Below, piece after piece: positions 1 through 7,727 of a stretch of DNA of 23,024 bases. The position numbers were made by a program, and so were the translations under genes. Positions within the stretch are counted from its first letter, which is position 1, and the number at the start of each line of letters is the position of its first letter. The DNA lies in assembly GCA_945916025.1 (NCBI GenBank), contig CAMEGD010000010.1:1-23024 (forward strand), in the 5' to 3' direction. The notes below the pieces were generated by a model. It was not told the DNA's origin. It did not search any database and saw only the letters and a program-made list of their open reading frames with translations. This DNA comes from an uncultured Clostridia bacterium. GTDB lineage: Bacteria > Bacillota > Clostridia > Tissierellales > Peptoniphilaceae.

Positions 1-675
1 AGACAATTGTTTAAGGTCTTAGAACTACTTGGAAATGACTGGGCAAATGACTGTGTTCACGTTCCTTTCGGCATGGTTTCCCTTCCTGAAGGCACAATGT
101 CTACAAGACGTGGAAATGTAATATTCTTAGAAGATGTGCTACTACAAGCCATTGACAAGACTAAGGATATTATTAAGGACAGGGATATTTCTGACAAGGA
201 GAAATTAGCTTCTGATATTGGTATTGGAGCTGTAGTTTTCCAAGAACTCTTTAATGATAGAAACAAAGACTATGTCTTCGATTGGGAAAAACTTTTATCC
301 TTTGAGGGAGAAAGTGGACCTTATGTTCAATACACCCATGCAAGGATTAATTCCCTACTTGAAAAGGGCGAATTTAAAAAGGAAGATAAGGTAAATCTTG
401 ACCTCTTAAATTCTCCAGAAGAATTTGAAATCTTAAAACAAGTTTACAACTTCCAAGATGTAATAGCTGATGCAGGAGAAAAGTACCAACCTTTCTTTAT
501 AACTAGACATATTGTATCCCTATGCCAAAGTTTCAATAGGTACTACGGGGCTACTTCAATCCTAGTTGATGATGAAGAAACTAAAAAGGCAAGACTACTT
601 TTATGCTACGCTACTAAGACTGTTATAAAAAACGGCCTAGGACTTTTAGGAATCAAGGCTCCAGAAAAAATGTAA
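1..675 (+). CDS. argS: Arginyl-tRNA synthetase, C-terminal part (5' end outside window)
   Basis: Class I aminoacyl-tRNA synthetase that charges tRNA-Arg in the cytoplasm. The frame is open from base 1 (R-Q-L-F-K-V-L-E-L-L-G), so the TTG at 7 is an internal Leu codon and the gene starts upstream of the window. About 224 residues are visible. First comes the end of the catalytic domain with the KMSKS-like segment STRRGN, typical of ArgS (family form MSTRRGN/LSTRRGR). The helical DALR anticodon-binding domain follows, with YVQYTHARINSLL near its beginning and the characteristic end GLGLLGIKAPEKM. The natural stop TAA is followed immediately by an intrinsic terminator, so this is the end of a transcription unit. 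Nothing looks disrupted. Assignment is very secure. Confidence 0.96.
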   Translation, partial: RQLFKVLELLGNDWANDCVHVPFGMVSLPEGTMSTRRGNVIFLEDVLLQAIDKTKDIIKDRDISDKEKLASDIGIGAVVFQELFNDRNKDYVFDWEKLLSFEGESGPYVQYTHARINSLLEKGEFKKEDKVNLDLLNSPEEFEILKQVYNFQDVIADAGEKYQPFFITRHIVSLCQSFNRYYGATSILVDDEETKKARLLLCYATKTVIKNGLGLLGIKAPEKM

Positions 676-681
676 GACACA

Positions 682-710
682 AGCTACTGCCAAAGGTGGT
701 AGCTTTTTTC
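682..710 (+). terminator. Intrinsic terminator of argS
   Basis: AGCTACTGCC and GGTGGTAGCT form a 10-bp stem (two G-T pairs) around an AAA loop, followed by a run of T. It begins 7 bases after the argS stop and separates argS from the promoter of the next operon. Confidence 0.85.
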
Positions 711-723
711 TTACTTTTTTATC

Positions 724-750
724 TGCTATAATACTTATAAAAAGGGTGAT
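724..750 (+). promoter_or_regulatory. Extended -10 promoter and ribosome binding site for the HyuA-like/HDAC operon
   Basis: TGCTATAAT at 724-732 is a perfect extended -10 box. No good -35 is visible, as expected for this class. The expected transcription start near 739 leaves a leader of about 15 bases. GGTGAT at 745-750 pairs with the anti-Shine-Dalgarno sequence 3 bases before the TTG start at 754. Confidence 0.7.
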
Positions 751-753
751 AAT

Positions 754-2412
754 TTGTTAGTTGGAATTGATGTTGGAGGAACAAATATTGATGGAGTCCT
801 TATTGAAAATAAAAAGATTATAAAAACTTCAAAAAAACCTCTAGACAGGGACAAACTTTTTGAGACTATTAAGTCTACCCTCCTTGAACTTTTAGAGGGA
901 ATAGACCCTGCTAAAATTGAAAGGATAAACCTAAGTACCACTATTTCTACTAATGCAATTGTGGAAGACAAAATAGATAGGGTCCTAATGATTTTACAAG
1001 GAGGCCCTGGAATAAAAAATAATTTTGAAGATACTTTAGAAAACATAGTCTATATTAATGGCTATGTAGACCACAGGGGCAAGGTTGTAAAGGACTTTGA
1101 TCCTAAGATAATAAAGGATCTAAAGGGATATAAGGACCTAAGGGCCTTAGGAGTAGTATCAAAATTTTCTACTAGAAATCCCGATACTGAAAATCTAATT
1201 GGGAAATCCCTAGAGGATAATTTTGATTACATTAGTCTAGGCCACACCATGTCTGGACAGCTTAATTACCCAAGGAGGGTCTATACAACTTATTTAAACT
1301 CGGCAGTTTCTAGGACTTTTTCAAACTTTGTAGAAATGCTAGAAAAGTCCTTAATAGAAAGAGGAATTACTGCCCCAGTCTTTATTCTAAAGGCTGATGG
1401 AGGGACTATGACCTTAAAAGACAGCCTAAAAAAGCCAGTTGAATCTATACTTTCTGGTCCTGCTGCCAGCTTTATGGGAATTAGTGCCCTGGAAAATACT
1501 AGGTCTGACTCTATCTATATTGATATTGGAGGCACAACTACTGATATTTTCTTTTTAGTAGATGGTCTTCCCCTATACGAAGAAAAGGGAATTGAAATTA
1601 ATGGCCTTAAAACCCTAGTAAAGGGAATATACTCTAGGTCTATTGGCCTTGGTGGAGATTCTTCCATAGAAATTAAGGAGGGTCGAATCAAAATTGGACC
1701 TGAAAGAAAAGATAGGCCTGCTGCCCTCTTAGGAAAGTACCCTACTCTTACAGATGCCCTAGTTTCTTTAGACCTATTAGACCTAGGAAACAATGACCTG
1801 GCTATTAAAGCTATAGAGACCCTAGGAGAAAACTTAAAAGTAAATTACCAGGAAATTTCTAAGGAAGTAATAAAGAACTTTACTAGTAGAATATATGAAA
1901 AAGTAAGGGAACTTTTAGAAGAAATAAATTCAAAGCCCTTATTTACTGTTAAGGAAGTTTTAGAAAATAGAAAGATTCTACCAGAGGAAATTATCCTAAT
2001 TGGTGGACCAGCCAAGGTCCTAAGACCCTTTGTGGAAGAAGGATTTTCCATAAGAACAAGGGTAGTAGACCACTATGAAATCGCCAATGCCATAGGAGCC
2101 TGTCTATCTAGGCCAACCCTTGATTTAAACTTACATGCTGACACGAAGAGAAGGATTTTGTCCATACCAGAGGGAAATATTTACAAGGAAGTTTCCCCAA
2201 GTTTTACCCTTGAAAATGGTATAGACCTTGTAAGGGAAGTTTTAAAAGATAGGGCCAAAGATTTTGGAGAAGAAAACAGGGAAGTTGAAATCTTAGAGGC
2301 TAACTCTTTCAATATGGTAGACAACTATATCTTTGGTAAGAATATAAGAATAAAGGGCCAGCTAAGGCCTGAATTAATATATAACTTGTGGGGTGATAAT
2401 ATTGAAGGCTAA
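754..2412 (+). CDS. Short HyuA-like protein (hydantoinase/oxoprolinase family, ASKHA ATPase fold)
   Basis: Member of the hydantoinase A/5-oxoprolinase superfamily, whose characterised members use ATP to open cyclic amides; the substrate here is unknown. The N-terminal Hydant_A_N-like part begins with the phosphate-1 motif GIDVGGTN (residues 4-11), with NLSTTISTNAIVE at 59-71. The core signatures are SILSGPAAS (231-239), DIGGTTTD (257-264, phosphate-2) and SIGLGGDSS (296-304). At 552 residues it is well below the roughly 680 of classical HyuA, and no HyuB partner is present. The TTG start is chosen because GGTGAT lies 3 bases upstream and the protein then begins right at the nucleotide-binding strand. 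Its 3' end overlaps the deacetylase gene by 11 bases, implying translational coupling and a shared role. The family call is firm; the reaction is not known. Confidence 0.85.
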   Translation: MLVGIDVGGTNIDGVLIENKKIIKTSKKPLDRDKLFETIKSTLLELLEGIDPAKIERINLSTTISTNAIVEDKIDRVLMILQGGPGIKNNFEDTLENIVYINGYVDHRGKVVKDFDPKIIKDLKGYKDLRALGVVSKFSTRNPDTENLIGKSLEDNFDYISLGHTMSGQLNYPRRVYTTYLNSAVSRTFSNFVEMLEKSLIERGITAPVFILKADGGTMTLKDSLKKPVESILSGPAASFMGISALENTRSDSIYIDIGGTTTDIFFLVDGLPLYEEKGIEINGLKTLVKGIYSRSIGLGGDSSIEIKEGRIKIGPERKDRPAALLGKYPTLTDALVSLDLLDLGNNDLAIKAIETLGENLKVNYQEISKEVIKNFTSRIYEKVRELLEEINSKPLFTVKEVLENRKILPEEIILIGGPAKVLRPFVEEGFSIRTRVVDHYEIANAIGACLSRPTLDLNLHADTKRRILSIPEGNIYKEVSPSFTLENGIDLVREVLKDRAKDFGEENREVEILEANSFNMVDNYIFGKNIRIKGQLRPELIYNLWGDNIEG

Positions 2413-3706
2413 AAATAAATTAGGACTGGTATTTTTCCCTGCCTTTGACTGGGCTATTTCTAAAACCCATCCAGAAAGGGAAGAAAGACTCCTTTATACT
2501 AGGGACCAGCTCTTTGAAGAAGGTATTGAAGATATAGAGGGAATTTCCCTATACAAGCCAGATATAGCCACAGAAGAAGATATTACCAGGGTCCACTTCC
2601 CTGTTCCAGACCTAAAGTCTAGGGTAACAAAGTCCCACATGGTATCCATTGGAGGAGTTACTAAGGCCTTTGATTTGTATTTTTCTAAGGAAGTGGACAA
2701 GTCCTTTGCCCTAGTTAGACCGCCTGGCCACCACGCCCACAGGGTTGTCTATGGAGACAGGGGCTTTTGCATAGTAAATATTGAGGCAGTTGCCTTGGAA
2801 AAAATTAGGGCAAAAAACAAAAACCTACGAGTAGCCATAGTTGATACAGACTGCCACCATGGAGATGGAACTGAGGATATTTATTATAATGACAAGGATA
2901 CTCTCTTTATTTCTATCCACCAAGATGGGAGAACCCTTTTTCCAGGAACTGGTTATGTAGAAGACCAAGGAGGACCTGGAGGATATGGCTACAACGTAAA
3001 TATTCCCCTGCCACCTGGGACTGGAGACCAAGGCTTTTTGTATGTTTTGGAAAATGTAATTATGCCAATCCTAGAAGACTACAAGCCTGACTTAATAATT
3101 AATTCAGCCGGTCAAGACAACCACTACTCAGACCCTTTAACTTCCATGAACTTTTCTGCAAATGGCTATGCTAGACTAAACAAAATCCTAGACCCTAATA
3201 TTGCAGTATTTGAAGGAGGCTACTCCATAGAAGGGGCCCTTCCCTACGTAAACTTGGGAATAATCCTAGCCATGGCAGGCATGGACTTTTCCAATATAAA
3301 AGAGCCAGACTTTAGCCCTAATAAGGTAGCTCAAAGTAAAGAAACTACAGAATATATTAAAGAAGTCTGCCAATATGTAATGGACCTTTGGAACAATAAG
3401 GACACCTTAGGCCATAATAAGTTTAAAAACTCAGATTATGTAAAAAAAGAAAAACAAATTTATTATGATACAGATGGGATTTTAGAAAACCAATCTCGCT
3501 TTATAAAGGTTTGCAAAAAGTGCTCAGGCCTAGATATTATAGAATCTAGAAATGACAGGTTTGATTATATTAAGGCTATTACAATTCCAAGGGATGCCTG
3601 TCCAGACTGTATAGATGAAGGCTACAAGGAATTCAAAAATGCTGAAATGAAATTTAAAAATGTCTACTTACAAGATAAGGTAAATGACAAATACCTTAGT
3701 AAATAA
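2402..3706 (+). CDS. HDAC/AcuC-superfamily zinc deacetylase with C-terminal Cys4 zinc ribbon
   Basis: Zinc-dependent amidohydrolase of the histone deacetylase/AcuC/acetylpolyamine amidohydrolase superfamily, predicted cytoplasmic. With the start used here (434 residues) the catalytic set is complete: RPPGHHAHR with the His pair H110/H111, DTDCHHGDG with zinc ligands D150 and H152, SAGQD with the third ligand D239, and EGGY with the catalytic tyrosine Y274. After the catalytic domain (about 310 residues) there is a roughly 120-residue tail containing C371-x2-C374 and C400-x2-C403, a likely zinc ribbon not usual in AcuC proteins. I prefer TTG at 2402 because GGTGAT at 2392-2397 lies 4 bases before it, the same arrangement as in the upstream gene; GTG at 2393 sits inside that site. 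Substrate unknown: acetyl-lysine proteins, acetylpolyamines or another acyl amide are all possible. Confidence 0.88.
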   Translation: MKAKNKLGLVFFPAFDWAISKTHPEREERLLYTRDQLFEEGIEDIEGISLYKPDIATEEDITRVHFPVPDLKSRVTKSHMVSIGGVTKAFDLYFSKEVDKSFALVRPPGHHAHRVVYGDRGFCIVNIEAVALEKIRAKNKNLRVAIVDTDCHHGDGTEDIYYNDKDTLFISIHQDGRTLFPGTGYVEDQGGPGGYGYNVNIPLPPGTGDQGFLYVLENVIMPILEDYKPDLIINSAGQDNHYSDPLTSMNFSANGYARLNKILDPNIAVFEGGYSIEGALPYVNLGIILAMAGMDFSNIKEPDFSPNKVAQSKETTEYIKEVCQYVMDLWNNKDTLGHNKFKNSDYVKKEKQIYYDTDGILENQSRFIKVCKKCSGLDIIESRNDRFDYIKAITIPRDACPDCIDEGYKEFKNAEMKFKNVYLQDKVNDKYLSK

Positions 3707-3712
3707 TTCAAC

Positions 3713-3756
3713 AAAAAAAGGACTTGGCCCCTAGTATTTAGGTATCAAGTCCTTTA
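3713..3756. terminator. Bidirectional terminator, copy 1 of a repeated hairpin
   Basis: AAAGGACTTG (3717-3726) pairs with CAAGTCCTTT (3746-3755). Inside, CCTA (3730-3733) pairs with TAGG (3739-3742) around a 5-base loop. A-run before and T-run after allow use by both convergent genes, the deacetylase (+) and the metallopeptidase (-). The same GACTTGG, CCTA, TAGG, CAAGTC pattern recurs at 13126-13165. Confidence 0.8.
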
Positions 3757-3765
3757 CTTTATACA

Positions 3766-4662
3766 TTAAATATTTTGAACATTAAAGGTATCCCCATTTT
3801 CAAGGTCTCCATATTCGAAGCCCCTTTCAAACCAAGTCATCCTTTGTTCACTAGTACCATGGGTAAATTTGTCAGGTACAACCCTGCCCCAGGCTTTTTC
3901 TTGGATCCTATCGTCACCAACTCCTGCTGCTGCATTCATAGCCTCTTGAAAGTCACCTTGTTCTAGGTAGCCATTTTTTTGAGTGTAATGGGCAAAAACA
4001 CCAGCCAAATAGTCAGCTTGTAGCTCCAACCTAACCATATATTGATTAAATTCAGCTTCTGGTAGTTGAGACTGAAGGCCGTAAACTTCATCTAAAATCC
4101 CAAGTTGTTTCTGTACATGGTGGCCAACTTCATGGGCAAGTACATAGGCAAGGGCAAAGTCTCCACTTGCTTCATATTCATTCTTTAAGTCTCTGTAAAA
4201 AGACACATCTATATAGATGGTTTCATCAGCTGGACAATAGAATGGTCCCATTTGAGAACTAGCTAGTCCACAACCACTTTGTACTGTATCAATATAAGTA
4301 GTTAAACTAGGTTCAACATACTCCATTCCTCTTTCATTGAAAATTTCGTGCCAGTAATTTTCTGTATCAGCAAGAACTACTCCCAAAAATTCATTAAGTT
4401 CATCTTGCTCTTCTTGAGATTGAACTTGGTTATATTCAGTTCCATTTTCATGGGTCGGTCCTGGTGCTGGTTGTTGATTTCCTTCTCCAAGGCCACCGCC
4501 TCCAAATACAAAGAATAAAATTAATGCAATAATTATACCGCCGATTCCTCCACCCATAGGGATTGGGAAGCCGCCACCTCCACGAGACCCACCACCGAAG
4601 CCGCCTCCAGCAGACCCTCTTCTATTTACATTACTACTACTTCTACGACCTCTCCATTTCAT
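3766..4662 (-). CDS. YpfJ-type neutral zinc metallopeptidase, membrane anchored
   Basis: Putative neutral zinc metallopeptidase of the YpfJ family (298 residues). The N-terminus is a basic, Arg/Gly-rich stretch (1-40) followed by one transmembrane segment (about 41-55) and a Pro/Gln/Glu-rich linker, so the catalytic domain probably faces outward. The zinc site is HEVGHH (H177, E178, H181), with the downstream LELQADYLAG segment supplying the likely third ligand E213. Two cysteines (131 and 143) flank the conserved region before the active site and may form a disulfide. The ATG start is preceded by GGAGGA at good distance. It is alone between two terminators. Candidate -10 boxes (TATAAT read on the - strand) lie at 4678-4683 and 4752-4757; I cannot choose between them. 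Physiological substrate unknown for the family. Confidence 0.88.
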   Translation of the reverse strand: MKWRGRRSSSNVNRRGSAGGGFGGGSRGGGGFPIPMGGGIGGIIIALILFFVFGGGGLGEGNQQPAPGPTHENGTEYNQVQSQEEQDELNEFLGVVLADTENYWHEIFNERGMEYVEPSLTTYIDTVQSGCGLASSQMGPFYCPADETIYIDVSFYRDLKNEYEASGDFALAYVLAHEVGHHVQKQLGILDEVYGLQSQLPEAEFNQYMVRLELQADYLAGVFAHYTQKNGYLEQGDFQEAMNAAAGVGDDRIQEKAWGRVVPDKFTHGTSEQRMTWFERGFEYGDLENGDTFNVQNI

Positions 4663-4773
4663 AATTGGTCCTCCGTTATTATATTTTACATAAAATTTCT
4701 TTTTAATTGTTTTATATTTATTAATTCCACATTTCTTAGGATTTTAAACATATTATAGAGGATTTTCCAATTA

Positions 4774-4796
4774 AAAAGAGGCCCTAAGCCCCTTTA
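4774..4796 (-). terminator. Intrinsic terminator of the typA-cls-aminotransferase-yczE operon
   Basis: Read on the - strand, AAAGGGGC and GGCCTCTTT form a GC-rich hairpin followed by TTTTT. The stem overlaps the last codons and stop of the yczE gene (stop TAG at 4784-4786). Confidence 0.7.
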
Positions 4797-5422
4797 TTTA
4801 ACTTCTTAATAGTTTCCAATATATTTTCATGAACTACTTCCTTAGGATTGAACTTTGTAAGGAAGATATTTAACTGTAACAAGGACCCTGTCAAAAAGGC
4901 AGTTACTACTGTTCCAGGACCAAGTTTTCCTCCAAGTAAAAAGGCCAGAAAGACCACAAATACTTCAAGTATTACCTTGGCTACTCCCATCTTTAGGTTT
5001 AGCTTTTTAGAAAGGCCTACAATTAGAGAATCCCTAGGACCTGCCCCAAGTCCTGCGGACATATAAAGTAGGGCTCCTATGCAAATAATTTCCATTCCAA
5101 CTAAGACATAAAGACCACTTCCTAAGAAGGAAGTTTGTTCTACAAAAAGTCCTGAATCTAAAAACATTTGATAAAAAAGTCCCACTAGGATTGCATCAAA
5201 GACTGTCCCAAAGCCGAACTTTTCTCCAATTAAAATCGCCAATACTAAGACAAAGACAGATACGATAGTAGCTACCAAGCCTATATCTATACCAGTAAGG
5301 TTACTTATTCCGCTGTGAAAGGAGTTCCAAGGGTCTAGGCCAATATTACCATAGTAGACAAAGGTGTTTCCAAGGCTAAATAAGAAAAGTCCTACTATAA
5401 GCTTTACAAACTTTTTTATCAA
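4784..5422 (-). CDS. YczE/YitT-like integral membrane protein
   Basis: Small polytopic membrane protein of 212 residues, resembling the Bacillus YczE/YyaS family; function unknown. The sequence is mainly hydrophobic helices with the family features YYGNIGLDPWNSFHSG near residues 23-38 and a second, internally similar SAGLGAGPRDSLIVG around 123-137. The two halves look like a duplicated half-unit. It starts with TTG, with AGGT a short distance upstream, and lies 9 bases after the aminotransferase stop, so it is the last gene of the typA operon. The family call rests on the repeated glycine-rich motifs and length. A transport role is often guessed for this family, but nothing here identifies a substrate. 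Confidence 0.8.
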   Translation of the reverse strand: MIKKFVKLIVGLFLFSLGNTFVYYGNIGLDPWNSFHSGISNLTGIDIGLVATIVSVFVLVLAILIGEKFGFGTVFDAILVGLFYQMFLDSGLFVEQTSFLGSGLYVLVGMEIICIGALLYMSAGLGAGPRDSLIVGLSKKLNLKMGVAKVILEVFVVFLAFLLGGKLGPGTVVTAFLTGSLLQLNIFLTKFNPKEVVHENILETIKKLNKGA

Positions 5423-5431
5423 TACTTGTAC

Positions 5432-6250
5432 CTAATTTAACCTTCCCTTTATATATTCACTTTGAAGGTCCTTGTAACCTGAAATAATATCCTTAATTAA
5501 CTTGTTGTCCTTTGGATTAAAGTCTATAGATTCTATTGATTTAATAGGAACAACCCCTACAGTAGTTCCTGTAATAAAGGCTCCATCAATATCCCCAAGG
5601 TCAAGGTCCTTAATAATTTTTTTGTCTACCTTAATGTTTTTCTTTTCAAAAATCTTTTCGATTCTAGTTCTAGTAATTCCCTTTAAGACCTTATCGTCAG
5701 GGGCAGTTATAACTATATCCCCCTTTATAAAGTAAAGGTTTGTCCTAGATCCTTCTAAAAGTTCTCCCTCTGAATTTCTTAAGATGGCTTCAAAGGAATC
5801 AGTATCTATAAGGTACTTGTTTACTTCAGCCTTAAAGTCTGACCTTAGGATTTTTGCATTTGGGTTTTCCCTTTCATAATCAAAGATAGAAACCTTAATT
5901 CCATTTTCTAACTCATCATCACTAGGGAACCTGTCCCAAAACTCATAAACTAAGTAGTCATCTTCATAAATAACTAGTTTAATAAAGGAGTTTTCTATAT
6001 TATTTTCTGAAATTAATTTATAAAAATCTTCTTCAATTTCACTGGTAGACCTAGATAATTCAATGTTTAACATCTTAGCAGTAGTTTCCAATCTTTTCAT
6101 GTGTTCTTCAAAAAACACTGCTATCCCATCCTTTACAGTAATTACTTCATAAAGGGATGGTTTAGTAATTCTAGTAAAAATAGTAGCATCTTCAACTTCT
6201 TCTACCCTACCATTATAAATTAAAAATTTTCCTACTCCTTCATTAATCAT
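5432..6250 (-). CDS. Class IV PLP-dependent aminotransferase (BCAT/D-amino acid transaminase/ADC lyase fold)
   Basis: PLP enzyme of fold type IV, 272 residues. The probable Schiff-base lysine is K140 in SDFKAEVNKYL, matching the family K-x3-N pattern. The signature EGSRTNLYF (166-174) and the glycine-rich phosphate-binding LKGITRTRI (189-197) follow in the expected order, then FITGTTVGVVPI (225-236). These features place it in the class IV family but do not separate branched-chain aminotransferase, D-alanine aminotransferase and 4-amino-4-deoxychorismate lyase; no pab genes are nearby to support the last. AAAGGAG precedes the ATG. It is 14 bases after cls and 9 bases before yczE in the same operon. 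Confidence 0.88.
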   Translation of the reverse strand: MINEGVGKFLIYNGRVEEVEDATIFTRITKPSLYEVITVKDGIAVFFEEHMKRLETTAKMLNIELSRSTSEIEEDFYKLISENNIENSFIKLVIYEDDYLVYEFWDRFPSDDELENGIKVSIFDYERENPNAKILRSDFKAEVNKYLIDTDSFEAILRNSEGELLEGSRTNLYFIKGDIVITAPDDKVLKGITRTRIEKIFEKKNIKVDKKIIKDLDLGDIDGAFITGTTVGVVPIKSIESIDFNPKDNKLIKDIISGYKDLQSEYIKGRLN

Positions 6251-6264
6251 AATTTGCTCCTTTA

Positions 6265-7725
6265 CTATAAAAGTGGTGAAAATAACCTTGCTGCCGATTC
6301 AGCAATTTTCTCTCCACGACCTCTATTTAAATATTTTTCATAAGTGTATTTTTCACAGTTACTAATATCTTCAATAAACTGACTTGCTAATTTGCTATTT
6401 ACTCCATAGTCATAGATAAAAGCATTTATCTCAAAGTTTAGAGAAAAGGACCTAATATCAAAATTTGATGTTCCAACTGTAGATACAAAGTTATCTACAA
6501 TCATGGTCTTTGAATGTAAAAATCCATGTTCTTCGTAATAATAAACTTCAGCTCCAAACTTTAGTAGTTCTCCTAAATAAGACCTAGAAGCACTCTTTAC
6601 AAGAGGATGGTCAGGTTTTTTTGGAACCATAATCTTTACATCTACACCAGAATAACAGGCCATTCTTAAGGCCTTTAAAAGTCCATCATCTGGAATAAAA
6701 TAAGGGGTTTGGATATAAATCCTACTTGTGGCTATTTCTATCATCTTAGAAAATCCATCTCTTATTTGTTCAAGCTCATGGTCTGGACCTGAAGTTACTA
6801 TATTCATGGCTACTGTATAGTTTTCATCAATTTCCTTTGCAAAGGATTGGTACCTTCCTTTGCTTTCTCCAGTGGCAAACTTGTAGTCTAAATAAAATCT
6901 ATAGGTAAGGTCATTTACACCTTCTCCTTGAATTTTTATATGGGTGTCTCTCCAATATCCAAATTTTTTGGATTTAGAAATGTATTCATCTCCAATATTA
7001 AAGCCACCAACATAGCCTATACAAGAGTCTATAATCATAATTTTTCTATGATTTCTAAAGTTAACCCTAATATTTATATTTCCAAAAAAAGGAGGAAAAA
7101 ACACAGAGGTTTCAATTCCTGCTGCTCTCATTTCTTCAATGTCATCCTTGTCTAATTTACGGCCACCCATACCATCTACAAGAAACTTTACATCTAAGCC
7201 TTCCCTTGACTTTTGAATCAAAATATCTTTTATACCATCAAACATTTCTCCACTTGCAATAATGTAGGATTGGAGAAAAATTGAATACTTGGCGTTTTTC
7301 ATTTCCCTAATAATATCTTCAAGTAGGTCTTCTCCATCGAAAAAAAGATCAACCTTATTATTTTCAACATATTTTGAAAAGGAACCATTTGATAAGAGTT
7401 TTATTAAAGGTTGATAGTCATAGGCCTTAAGGTCATGGTATTTGTAGGTTCCATTATTAATCTCTTCGATTCTCTCTATGGAATCTGAAAATTTAATATT
7501 AAAGTCATTGTCCTTGTCCTCAAACATCTTGGACTTAGACAAGTCAACTCCAATTAAAAGATAAATAACAAAACCAAAGATAGGGAAGGATAAAATTACC
7601 ATTACCCATAGCAAGGTAGAGGTAGGATTTTTCCTTTCCTTAAATACCACAAACATGGCCAACAAAATATCTAAGACAAAAATAAAACTAACTGACGGCA
7701 AAAGGTCAACAAATAATTCTAACAA
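6265..7725 (-). CDS. cls: Cardiolipin synthase (phospholipase D family)
   Basis: Membrane enzyme that condenses two phosphatidylglycerol molecules into cardiolipin plus glycerol. The N-terminal two transmembrane helices (about 10-28 and 38-60) form the PLDc_N region with LLWVMVILSFPIFGFVIYLL. Two HKD motifs follow: H226-R-K228-x4-D233 with GGFNIGDEY just after, and H404-S-K406-x4-D411 with VGTSNFDIRSF. The 486-residue length is standard for bacterial Cls. The start is TTG with AGGAG 9 bases upstream, and the typA stop lies 2 bases before it, so the two genes are co-transcribed and probably coupled. All catalytic residues are present. Confidence 0.94.
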   Translation of the reverse strand: MLELFVDLLPSVSFIFVLDILLAMFVVFKERKNPTSTLLWVMVILSFPIFGFVIYLLIGVDLSKSKMFEDKDNDFNIKFSDSIERIEEINNGTYKYHDLKAYDYQPLIKLLSNGSFSKYVENNKVDLFFDGEDLLEDIIREMKNAKYSIFLQSYIIASGEMFDGIKDILIQKSREGLDVKFLVDGMGGRKLDKDDIEEMRAAGIETSVFFPPFFGNINIRVNFRNHRKIMIIDSCIGYVGGFNIGDEYISKSKKFGYWRDTHIKIQGEGVNDLTYRFYLDYKFATGESKGRYQSFAKEIDENYTVAMNIVTSGPDHELEQIRDGFSKMIEIATSRIYIQTPYFIPDDGLLKALRMACYSGVDVKIMVPKKPDHPLVKSASRSYLGELLKFGAEVYYYEEHGFLHSKTMIVDNFVSTVGTSNFDIRSFSLNFEINAFIYDYGVNSKLASQFIEDISNCEKYTYEKYLNRGRGEKIAESAARLFSPLL

Positions 7726-7727
7726 GT

